A stretch of 64,000 nucleotides of DNA from Hymenobacter cheonanensis (GTDB lineage Bacteria > Bacteroidota > Bacteroidia > Cytophagales > Hymenobacteraceae). The translations under genes were made by a program, and so were the position numbers. Numbering within the stretch: position 1 is the stretch's first letter; each line of letters starts with the position of its first letter. The stretch lies in NCBI RefSeq assembly GCF_030581075.1, contig NZ_JAUQSW010000003.1, positions 310,001 to 374,000 of the forward strand, given 5' to 3'. Below, in pieces: positions 25,116 to 32,334 of this stretch. The notes below the pieces were generated by a model. It was not told where the DNA came from. It was given only the letters and a program-made list of their open reading frames with translations, and made no database searches.

Positions 25116-26297
25116 ATGAAGCCTACTATTCATTACCTTACCACGGCGGCCCAGGTGGCCGACGCGGCGGCCCACTTCGCCACGCTGCCGCGCATCGGCA
25201 TCGACCTGGAGTTTGACGACAACCGCTACCGCTACGGCCGGCACCTAGCGCTGATTCAAGTATTTGACGGGCAGCAGGTGTACCTCATCGACCCGCTGCC
25301 GCTTGAGCCTGAGATGGCCGCTGGCCTGGAGCCGCTTTTCGCCGTGCTGCGCTCGCCCGAAGTGGCCAAGGTTTTCCATTCCTGCAAATCGGACATTCTG
25401 CTGCTCGACGAGTTGTTTGGCGTCACGTGCCGCACCATCGTCGACACCAGCGTGCAGTTCACGCTGCTAGCCCTCGAAGACAACAATATTTCGCTCGGCC
25501 GCCTCATTCAGAGTGAGTTGGGGTTTGAGGTAGACAAAGGCGAGCAGAAGTCGAACTGGCTGAAGCGCCCCCTCACCGAAGCCCAGAAAGAGTACGCCGC
25601 CAACGACGTGCTCTACTTATTTGAGCTTACCGACCGCCTCACCGCCCGCCTGCAAGAGCAGGGCCGCGCCCAGTGGGCCCAGGAAGAAAACCACGCTCTG
25701 GAGGCCGTGCGCTACGGCCGCGGTGAGCTGCGCCCGCACCTGCGCCTGGCCGGCAAATACCGCATCACGCCCCAGGAGCTGCCACTGTTTCGGGAGCTAT
25801 ACGCCCTGCGCGACCGCCTGGCCCGCCAACTCGACCGCCCCAGCTACATGGTGCTCAGCAACGACCGGCTGGCCGAAATCACGCGCCAGCCCATTGCCTC
25901 GCACGGCGCCCTGCGCAATGCCGGCGGCCTGCACCCCGAGCTAAAGCGCGCGCCCTACGCCGACGAGCTAGTGGACCTGGCCACCGCCGAGCTAGCCCCC
26001 GATGGCCCCCTGCCCGCCGACCAGCGCCGGCCGCAGCCCTTCCGCCGCCGCTTCGGTGGCCCTGTAGCGGCCCGCGCCGAAGCCCGCGAAGCGCTGCTGA
26101 CGAGCCTCAAAAACCACCTGGCGGCCGACTACAGCCCCGTGCTGGCCAATACGGTGCTCAGCAACCGCCTCATTGGCGATGTGGTGGAGCAGGGCAGCCT
26201 GGCCGCGCTGCGCCCCTGGCAGCGCCAGCTGCTGGGCGAAACCGCCGGCCAGCACGGCCTGGCCATTGCAGAGTTGGAAGAGCCCCTGCAGGGCTAG
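25116..26297 (+). CDS. rnd: Ribonuclease D-type 3'-5' exoribonuclease with HRDC domain
   Basis: 393 residues from the ATG at 25116. The DEDDy exonuclease domain spans about residues 5-180: first acidic pair D30 and E32 (IGIDLEFDD), D93 in SCKSDILLL, and the YxxxD motif Y160-D164 (YAANDVLYL). An HRDC domain follows at about 205-290 (LFRELYALRDRLARQLDRP). This is the RNase D organisation, used for tRNA 3'-end maturation and RNA turnover in the cytoplasm. The start was chosen because the promoter box ends nine bases before it and because the extra 16 upstream codons resemble non-coding sequence. It begins a plus-strand run that continues to anmK. Confidence 0.92.
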   Translation: MKPTIHYLTTAAQVADAAAHFATLPRIGIDLEFDDNRYRYGRHLALIQVFDGQQVYLIDPLPLEPEMAAGLEPLFAVLRSPEVAKVFHSCKSDILLLDELFGVTCRTIVDTSVQFTLLALEDNNISLGRLIQSELGFEVDKGEQKSNWLKRPLTEAQKEYAANDVLYLFELTDRLTARLQEQGRAQWAQEENHALEAVRYGRGELRPHLRLAGKYRITPQELPLFRELYALRDRLARQLDRPSYMVLSNDRLAEITRQPIASHGALRNAGGLHPELKRAPYADELVDLATAELAPDGPLPADQRRPQPFRRRFGGPVAARAEAREALLTSLKNHLAADYSPVLANTVLSNRLIGDVVEQGSLAALRPWQRQLLGETAGQHGLAIAELEEPLQG

Positions 26298-26324
26298 CCC
26301 GCCGATTGTAATCCATAAACGTCC

Positions 26325-26435
26325 GTCATGCCAGCTGGCGTCCGCTTGTCGAAGCATCTTTACCGCACCGCTAGGGTCTGTAACCTAGCGAAAGTGGTGG
26401 AGATGTTTCGACAAGCGGACGCCAGCTGGCATGAC
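26325..26435. repeat. GTCATGC palindromic repeat, copy A (111 bp)
   Basis: Outer arms of about 40 bases (26325-26364 and 26396-26435) are reverse complements with about three mismatches. They start GTCATGCCAGCTGGCGTCCG and continue to a GAAGCATC-type core. An inner stem CGCTAGG/CCTAGCG closes the structure. The right arm overlaps the 5' end of the following gene. Confidence 0.88.
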
Positions 26436-28391
26436 GTTCTTGTTTATGCGTTGGGCTGTCTTTTGCTGCTTACCCCGCCCGCCCTAGCCCAGGAAAGCCC
26501 AACGCTACGCGGCCGGGTGCTCGATGCCGAAACCCACCAGCCTATTCCGAATGCGCAGGTAGGCATCGGGAGTAACCGGCTGGGCACCAGCACCAACCAG
26601 CAGGGGCGGTTTGCCCTGCGCGTGCCCGCCGCCTACCAGGCCAGCGAGCTGGAGGTGGCGCTGCTGGGCTACCGGCCCTACCGCCGCCCGCTGCCGCCGC
26701 TGCCGGCCCCCGAGCTGCTTATCGAACTTCAACTCAGCCCGGCCAGCCTGGGTACGGTCACCGTTACGGCTTCGGCCGAGGGGATTATCCGGGAGGCGGT
26801 GGCCCGCATTCCGCGCAACTACCCGGTGCGGCCCAGCCAGCTCACGGGCTTCTACCGCGAGTCGGACGACGAAGCCACGCGCCAGCGCTACGACTACCTG
26901 GTGGAGGGCGTGCTGCGGGTGCACAAGGCGGGCTATCAGCACCCCGGCGACCCCGGCGCCGTGCAGGTGCTCGAATCGCGCCGGGTTGACCTGCGCCCCG
27001 CCCTGCCCGACTCCGTGCTAGCCCCCATCGACTGGGTGGCCGGGGCCTTGGTGCCCCAGCGCTTCGATTTTGTGCACACCCGGGCCGAGTTTATCAGTGC
27101 CGCTCATTTTAAAGAGTATCAGTACCGCTTCAGCCCGCAGACCACTTTTCAGGGGCGGGCGGTGTACGTTATCACCTTCGAGCCCCGGCCGGGCACCCGC
27201 CGGGCCAATTTTGCGGGCGAGGTGTACATCGACGAGCGCAGCTACGCTTTTCTGGGAGCCCGCTGGCACCGCACGCCGGCCGGTATCCGGCGCGAGCGGC
27301 TGCTGGTGTTTGACGCGCGCGAGCGCGCATACCGGGCCGATTATCAGCCCTACGCGGGCCGGTATTATCTGAAAAGTATCTGGTACAACACGCTAGGGCA
27401 GCCGCAGGCCGGGCGGGTGCGCCACCACCTGGCCGAGTTCGTGACCACGGCCATCGACACGGCCCAGGGCCCGTCGCCCGGCTACCAGGAGCGCAGCCAG
27501 TACGCCGACGTTTTTTTGCGCAACCCCGTGCCCTACGATTCGGCTTTCTGGCAGCACTATACCACCGTGCTGCCCTCGCAGGCGCTGCTCGACCAGGCCC
27601 GCCAGCGCCAGGCCGATACGCTGCTGCGCCGGCCTGCGCCCGCAGGCTCCTCACCCGCCCCAGAGGCTAAAAAGTGGCGCCTGCTGCGCCACCTGCGCTA
27701 CACCTACGCGGGCGGGCTGCTGCCGGTGGCCGTGCCCGCCGCCGCCCTGCGCGTGGTGCTGGCGCCCGGTGGCTCGGGCTTTCGGGCCGAGGCGCGGGCT
27801 AGCACGGCGCCCCAGCGGGTGGCCGCCTACTATGGCTTTGGCGCGCAACTCGACCTGGCAGGTGGGCTGAATATATATGCCACCTCGCGCAGCGTGCTGG
27901 GCCAGATGCGCGGCGATGGCTGGGAAGCCGGCTTGGGCTACGAGCGCCAGCTGAACCCACGGGGCCGCCCGCTGCACGGCCGCGCCGGGCTGGCTTACCT
28001 GCGCCAAAGCGTGGGCCAGGAGCTAGGCACCTTCGCCAACCCCGACGCCAGCCTGCGCCTGGCCGGCACCCCGCTGGCCGCCGATGAGCTTACGCTCTCG
28101 CTCCAGACCATCACCGATGCCCTGCTGCCCCGGCTAGGGCTGGGGCTGGAAATCAACCGCCGCTGGGAGGCCGTGGCCGACCTGGGCTACGTGCTGCCGC
28201 TGCGCACCCGCGCCCAGCTTTTGGTAGAAGAGAAAAAAGGCTTTTTCAGCTTTAATGCTCACGCCGCCGACCTCGACCTGCCGGCCGCCGAGGCGCAGGT
28301 GGCGGTGGGGGGCCAGCCCGCCACGGGCGGGCCGTGGCAGCTGGGGCACCCGTTGCTAAGCATAGGCGTGCTGTACCGGCTTGGGCAATAA
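26403..28391 (+). CDS. Exported carboxypeptidase-regulatory-like domain protein with large C-terminal region
   Basis: 662 residues from the in-frame ATG at 26403, which lies inside the right arm of palindrome copy A. The first 12 residues ([12 protein letters not shown]) are repeat-encoded and run straight into a signal-peptide core ([17 protein letters not shown]). A CarboxypepD_reg-like sandwich at about 35-115 has [20 protein letters not shown]. Next comes a region with [20 protein letters not shown] and [10 protein letters not shown], seen in Bacteroidota outer-membrane-associated proteins of unknown function. The C-terminal 200 residues are rich in alternating strands. No enzyme motif is recognised. 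An earlier ATG at 26328 is also in frame but would encode the whole repeat and lacks a signal peptide near its N-terminus. Confidence 0.8.
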   Translation: MFRQADASWHDVLVYALGCLLLLTPPALAQESPTLRGRVLDAETHQPIPNAQVGIGSNRLGTSTNQQGRFALRVPAAYQASELEVALLGYRPYRRPLPPLPAPELLIELQLSPASLGTVTVTASAEGIIREAVARIPRNYPVRPSQLTGFYRESDDEATRQRYDYLVEGVLRVHKAGYQHPGDPGAVQVLESRRVDLRPALPDSVLAPIDWVAGALVPQRFDFVHTRAEFISAAHFKEYQYRFSPQTTFQGRAVYVITFEPRPGTRRANFAGEVYIDERSYAFLGARWHRTPAGIRRERLLVFDARERAYRADYQPYAGRYYLKSIWYNTLGQPQAGRVRHHLAEFVTTAIDTAQGPSPGYQERSQYADVFLRNPVPYDSAFWQHYTTVLPSQALLDQARQRQADTLLRRPAPAGSSPAPEAKKWRLLRHLRYTYAGGLLPVAVPAAALRVVLAPGGSGFRAEARASTAPQRVAAYYGFGAQLDLAGGLNIYATSRSVLGQMRGDGWEAGLGYERQLNPRGRPLHGRAGLAYLRQSVGQELGTFANPDASLRLAGTPLAADELTLSLQTITDALLPRLGLGLEINRRWEAVADLGYVLPLRTRAQLLVEEKKGFFSFNAHAADLDLPAAEAQVAVGGQPATGGPWQLGHPLLSIGVLYRLGQ

Positions 28392-28456
28392 AGCTGGGCG
28401 GCCACGTTAATTTTGACGAATGCGCGGGCAAGTTGCCCAGCACCTTTGCCACCTAC

Positions 28457-29554
28457 ATGACTGAGCCCGTGCTGCCCGAGCCTCCTTTGCTGCCCGCCGC
28501 GCCGCGCCCGCGCCGGGTGGGGCTAGCGGTAGCCGCCGTGCTGCTGGGGCTGCTGGCCGCCGGGGCCGGGCTGGCCTGGCATTTTCTCTGCCGCTCCAAT
28601 GTGCCTGCCGCCGTAGATGGCCCGGCCTATCTCTACATCCGGCGCGGGGTGGGCCTGAACGCCGTGCTCGACTCGCTGCGCCGGCCGGGCCAGCTGGCCC
28701 GGCCCCAGGATTTTGCCCGCGTGGCGCGCTGGCGGGGCTTTGGCACGGCGGCCCACCCCGTGCAACCCGGCCGCTACACGCTGCCCGCCGGGCTGGGCAA
28801 CCTGGCGCTGCTGCGCCTGCTCGAAAGCGGCCGCCAGGATACGCTGGCCTTTACCCTTAAGCCTTTCCACTACCTGCCGCAGCTGCCCCGCCAGGCCGGC
28901 CGCCAGCTTAGTACCGACACGGTGCTGCTGCATAAGCTGCTGCTGGACAATGCGTACTTGCTGACTCGCTACGGCCTCGACACGGCTACGGTGCGCACCT
29001 TGTTTATTCCGGGCACCTTGCGGCTGTGCTGGCCCACGCCGGCGCCGGCGTTTCTCGATTCGGTGGCGGCGCGCCACCGCCGCTTTTGGACCAGCCGGCG
29101 CCTGGCCGAGGCTGATTCCTTGCAAATGAGCCCGGTGCAGGTAAGCGTGCTCGCCAGCATCGTGCAGCGCGAAACGGCCCAGCCCACCGATAAGCCGCTC
29201 ATCGCGGGCGTGTACCTCAACCGCCTGCGCCGGGGCCAGCCCCTGCAAGCCGACCCCACCCTGCTGTGGCCCCTGCACGGCCTGGGCACCCGCAAGCGCG
29301 TGCTGAACGTGGACAAGAAAGTTGACTCGCCCTACAATACCTACCGCCACAAAGGGCTGCCGCCCGGCCCCATCACCACGCCCTTCCCGCAGGCCCTGGA
29401 TGCCGTGCTGCGCCCGGCGCACCACAACTTTGTGTTCTTCTGCGCCCGGCCCGACGGCAGCGGCTTTTCTGACTTCAGCGAAACCTTTGCCCAGCACAAG
29501 GCCTTCGCCCGCCGCTTTCAGCACCACCTGGATAGCCTGAAAATCAAGCGCTAG
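28457..29554 (+). CDS. mltG: MltG, endolytic murein transglycosylase
   Basis: 365 residues. A cytoplasmic tail of about 25 residues precedes one transmembrane helix (VGLAVAAVLLGLLAAGAGLA). A LysM-like subdomain and the YceG catalytic domain follow in the periplasm. The catalytic glutamate is E239 in LASIVQRETAQ, followed by GVYLNRLRRGQPLQADPTL and YNTYRHKGLPPGPI, all family signatures. MltG cleaves nascent glycan strands and sets their length. The start at 28457 was chosen over an overlapping upstream start (28334) because it begins right before the membrane anchor, and a CACCTTTG box ends eight bases before it. Confidence 0.93.
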   Translation: MTEPVLPEPPLLPAAPRPRRVGLAVAAVLLGLLAAGAGLAWHFLCRSNVPAAVDGPAYLYIRRGVGLNAVLDSLRRPGQLARPQDFARVARWRGFGTAAHPVQPGRYTLPAGLGNLALLRLLESGRQDTLAFTLKPFHYLPQLPRQAGRQLSTDTVLLHKLLLDNAYLLTRYGLDTATVRTLFIPGTLRLCWPTPAPAFLDSVAARHRRFWTSRRLAEADSLQMSPVQVSVLASIVQRETAQPTDKPLIAGVYLNRLRRGQPLQADPTLLWPLHGLGTRKRVLNVDKKVDSPYNTYRHKGLPPGPITTPFPQALDAVLRPAHHNFVFFCARPDGSGFSDFSETFAQHKAFARRFQHHLDSLKIKR

Positions 29555-29618
29555 CCATTCAATTGCCGTGGTTTATGCCAAGGCAATTACTTAACAGTCA
29601 GCAATCAATAAGTACTTT

Positions 29619-30068
29619 ATGCGCCTCGTTATTCAGCGCGTCCGCGAAGCTTCCGTCACGGTCGAGAACACCATTACGGGCCAGATTGGCCCGGGCCTGC
29701 TAGTGCTGGCCGGCTGCGCGCCGGCCGATAATGAAGCCAGCCTGGCCTGGATGGCGCGCAAGCTGGTGGCCCTCCGCATTTTCAATGATGACCAAGGCCA
29801 GATGAACCGCAGCGTGCGCGACGTGGGCGGCCAAGTGCTGGTAGTCAGCCAGTTTACTCTGCTGGCCGATGCGCGCAAGGGCAACCGGCCTAGCTACATC
29901 GGCGCCGCCCCGCCGGCCGTGGCCGAGCCGCTCTACGAGCGCTTTGTGGCCCTGGTGGCGCAGGAGCTGGGCCAGCCGGTGCCCACGGGCATCTTCGGGG
30001 CCGATATGCAGGTGCGCCTGCTCAACGACGGCCCGGTAACGATAGTGCTTGATTCGCCGGCTACTTAA
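29619..30068 (+). CDS. dtd: D-aminoacyl-tRNA deacylase
   Basis: 149 residues, the normal Dtd length. Starts MRLVIQRVREASVTV. It carries the active-site SQFTLLADARKGNRP motif at about 79-93 and the second conserved motif NDGPVTI near the C-terminus, where Gly-Pro is the chirality-sensing element. Dtd hydrolyses D-amino acids and glycine mischarged on tRNA in the cytosol. It is 64 bases after mltG and 12 bases before the next gene, so co-transcription with the pyrophosphohydrolase gene is likely. Both proteins remove faulty metabolites, which suits a shared operon. Confidence 0.96.
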   Translation: MRLVIQRVREASVTVENTITGQIGPGLLVLAGCAPADNEASLAWMARKLVALRIFNDDQGQMNRSVRDVGGQVLVVSQFTLLADARKGNRPSYIGAAPPAVAEPLYERFVALVAQELGQPVPTGIFGADMQVRLLNDGPVTIVLDSPAT

Positions 30069-30080
30069 AAAACTGACAAT

Positions 30081-30410
30081 ATGACTATTGACCAAGCCCA
30101 GGCCACCGTTGATGAGTGGATAAATACGACCGGAGTGCGCTACTTCAGCGAGCTTACCAACCTGGCCATCCTTACCGAAGAGGTGGGGGAGGTGGCCCGC
30201 CTCATTGCCCGGCAATACGGCGAGCAGTCATTTAAGGAGTCGGACAAAGGCCGTGAGCTGGGTGATGAGCTGGCCGACGTGCTGTTCGTGGTTATCTGCC
30301 TGGCCAACCAGACGGGCGTTGACCTCACCGAAGCCCTGGCCCGCAACCTGGCTAAGAAAACCCAGCGCGATGCCACCCGCCACCGCGACAACCCGAAATT
30401 GGCTGGGTAG
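30081..30410 (+). CDS. MazG-family nucleotide pyrophosphohydrolase
   Basis: 109 residues of an all-helical single MazG domain. The metal-binding motif is split as in the family: TEEVGEVARL with glutamates at about residues 33-37, then DELADVLFVVICLAN with acidic residues at about 62-66. Such enzymes hydrolyse (d)NTPs to monophosphates and pyrophosphate and are thought to clear damaged nucleotides. It starts 12 bases after dtd. The exact substrate cannot be inferred. A 27-base repeat fragment (30451-30477) follows before anmK. Confidence 0.9.
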   Translation: MTIDQAQATVDEWINTTGVRYFSELTNLAILTEEVGEVARLIARQYGEQSFKESDKGRELGDELADVLFVVICLANQTGVDLTEALARNLAKKTQRDATRHRDNPKLAG

Positions 30411-30450
30411 TGGGTGATTGGGACAAGGAGAGCAATTGGAAGTAAGTAAC

Positions 30451-30477
30451 GTCATGCTTCACTGCGTTCAGCATGAC
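30451..30477. repeat. Short fragment of the GTCATGC palindromic repeat family
   Basis: The 27 bases starting GTCATGCTTCACTGCG and ending TTCAGCATGAC are nearly identical to the right arm of copy D (58312-58403). The left arm is reduced to GTCATGC, so it looks like a collapsed copy. The GCATGAC end includes an ATG (30473) that is in frame with anmK. Confidence 0.7.
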
Positions 30478-30532
30478 ACTCATTATTCAATTATCCGTTA
30501 CTCGCACGACCTCAATTACTCTTATCTACCCA

Positions 30533-31696
30533 ATGAACCCCCAGCTAGCCCGCCTGGCCGCCGTGGCGGCGCAGCCCAGCCGCCGCATTATCGGCCTCAT
30601 GTCGGGTACTTCGCTCGATGGCCTCGATGTGGCCCTGTGCCGCTGCACCGGCCACGGCGCGGGCCTGCGCGTGGTGCTGGAGCAGTTTGCCACCGTGCCA
30701 TATGAGGCTGATTTTCAGCAGCGGCTGCGCGCCATCAGCCAGCCCACGGTGCAGCTGCAAGATGTGGTGCTGCTGCACGCCGAGGTGGCGCGGCGCCATG
30801 CGGCTGTGGTGCAGCAGTGCCTGCGCGGCTGGCAGCTAGCCCCCACCGACATCGATGTGCTGGCCAGCCACGGCCAAACCATCTGGCACGCGCCGCGCCA
30901 CCAGCACGGCCGCACCGATTTTGCCCATCATGCCACGCTGCAAATCGGCGACGGCGACCACCTGGCCCGGCTCACGGGTATTCTCACGCTGTCCGATTTT
31001 CGGCAGAAGCACGTGGCCGCCGGCTACGAGGGCGCGCCGCTAGCCCCATTCGCCGACGAGCTGCTGTTTCGCCGGCCGGGCGCCAGCCGCCTGCTGCTCA
31101 ACCTGGGCGGCATTGCCAACTTCACGCTGCTGCCTGCCGATGGCGGCCCCGCGCAAGCCACCGACACCGGCCCCGCCAACACCTTGCTCGACTACGTGGT
31201 GCGCCGGCACTACCCCGGCCAGCCCTACGACGCGGGCGGGCGCCTGGCCGCCCAGGGCCGCCCCCACGCCGGGCTGCTGGCGGCCTTGCGCAGCCACCCT
31301 TTCTTCGGGGCGCCCTGCCCTAAAACCACCGGCCCCGAGCTTTTTTCGCCGGCATATTTAAGCGAATGCCAGCGCCTGGCGGGCGCCGAAAACCTGCCCG
31401 CGCCCGACTTGCTGGCTACGCTCGTTGAGCTAACGGCCGGCGCCGTGGCCCAGGCTGCCCGGCAGTACCTGGGCCCGGCGCCGGCGGCCGACATCCTGGT
31501 GAGCGGCGGTGGCGCCCACAATGCAACGCTGCTGGCGGCCCTGGCCCGCCACCTGCCCGGCAGCCGCCTGCTCAGCACCGCCGAGGCCGGCGTGCCGCCC
31601 GATGCCAAGGAAGCCGTGCTCTTTGCCGTGCTGGCCAACGAAACGCTGGCCGGCCACCCGGCGCTCAGCCTCGGCAAAATCTCGCTGCCCGGCTAG
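30533..31696 (+). CDS. anmK: Anhydro-N-acetylmuramic acid kinase
   Basis: 387 residues from the ATG at 30533. The N-terminal phosphate-binding loop is GLMSGTSLDGLDVALC at residues 21-36. Other family motifs follow: LASHGQTIWHAP, QIGDGDHLARLTGI, LLLNLGGIANFTLLP, ATDTGPANTLLDYVV, FSPAYL and the C-terminal LVSGGGAHNATLL. AnmK phosphorylates and hydrolyses 1,6-anhydroMurNAc to MurNAc-6-phosphate in peptidoglycan recycling, fitting with mltG in the same run. An in-frame ATG at 30473 inside the repeat fragment would add 20 residues not seen in the family, so I prefer 30533. Confidence 0.95.
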   Translation: MNPQLARLAAVAAQPSRRIIGLMSGTSLDGLDVALCRCTGHGAGLRVVLEQFATVPYEADFQQRLRAISQPTVQLQDVVLLHAEVARRHAAVVQQCLRGWQLAPTDIDVLASHGQTIWHAPRHQHGRTDFAHHATLQIGDGDHLARLTGILTLSDFRQKHVAAGYEGAPLAPFADELLFRRPGASRLLLNLGGIANFTLLPADGGPAQATDTGPANTLLDYVVRRHYPGQPYDAGGRLAAQGRPHAGLLAALRSHPFFGAPCPKTTGPELFSPAYLSECQRLAGAENLPAPDLLATLVELTAGAVAQAARQYLGPAPAADILVSGGGAHNATLLAALARHLPGSRLLSTAEAGVPPDAKEAVLFAVLANETLAGHPALSLGKISLPG

Positions 31697-31852
31697 GCCC
31701 GCCCCAATCAGTAGCGCAGGCGCTCAAGCTGCGGCGGCCAGCGGTGCGCGAAAAAGCGCCTCATCGAGCACCGCGCACAGAGGCGAGCTGCAAATATAAA
31801 TTATTTATAAATTATTGATAGTCAATAAGATGCTAGCCTGGGTTGTTGGCTG

Positions 31853-32311
31853 CTAGCGCCGCCGCAGGCCAAAGCCCAGCACGGCCCGCGCCGTGGTATC
31901 GCGAAACGTGACTTCGAGCAGCACCGGGGGCGGGCGCCGCGCCGAGTCGCTGGCAAAAGCAAAGCGGCAAAACCACTGCCCGGGCCGCCGGGCGCTGCCC
32001 AGCCGCGCCCCAATTTGGTACAGCTCAATGGCCAGGCCGCGCTGTTGGCTCTGCTGCCACAGGGGCCGCGCTGCCCGCTCAAAGGCAGGCTGGGGCACGG
32101 CCGCCCGCACCTCGGGGGCTAGCCGGGGGTAGGCCGCCGCGTAATCGGCGCGCAATACTTCCTGCAAAAAGCGCCGGGCTACCTGCGCCTGCGTGGGGAC
32201 AGGGGCGCGGGCCCAGGTGCCCAGGGCCAGCCCAGCCAGTAGGAGCATGGCCCCTGCCAGCCACCCCGGCCAGGCCCTTGCCCCCCCAGAATACCGATAG
32301 CTCATTGCCAA
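31853..32311 (-). CDS. Membrane-anchored small protein of unknown function
   Basis: 152 residues. A transmembrane or uncleaved signal segment at about residues 15-33 (WLAGAMLLLAGLALGTWA) is followed by a 115-residue domain reminiscent of small stress or lumazine-type alpha+beta folds (VARRFLQEVLRADYAAAYPR). I cannot assign it to a family. The start lies 23 bases after the stop of the large CARDB protein on the same strand, so it is probably the second gene of that operon. The end is convergent with anmK, with 156 bases between and no clear terminator. A start two codons later (MSYRYSG) is equally possible. Confidence 0.6.
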   Translation of the reverse strand: MAMSYRYSGGARAWPGWLAGAMLLLAGLALGTWARAPVPTQAQVARRFLQEVLRADYAAAYPRLAPEVRAAVPQPAFERAARPLWQQSQQRGLAIELYQIGARLGSARRPGQWFCRFAFASDSARRPPPVLLEVTFRDTTARAVLGFGLRRR

Positions 32312-32334
32312 AAATACGGCCAGGGCCAGCCCCG

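Noticed and set aside
28523..29527. Minus-strand open frame opposite mltG
   Set aside because: mltG has its catalytic motif and membrane anchor on the plus strand; the antisense translation has no recognisable features.
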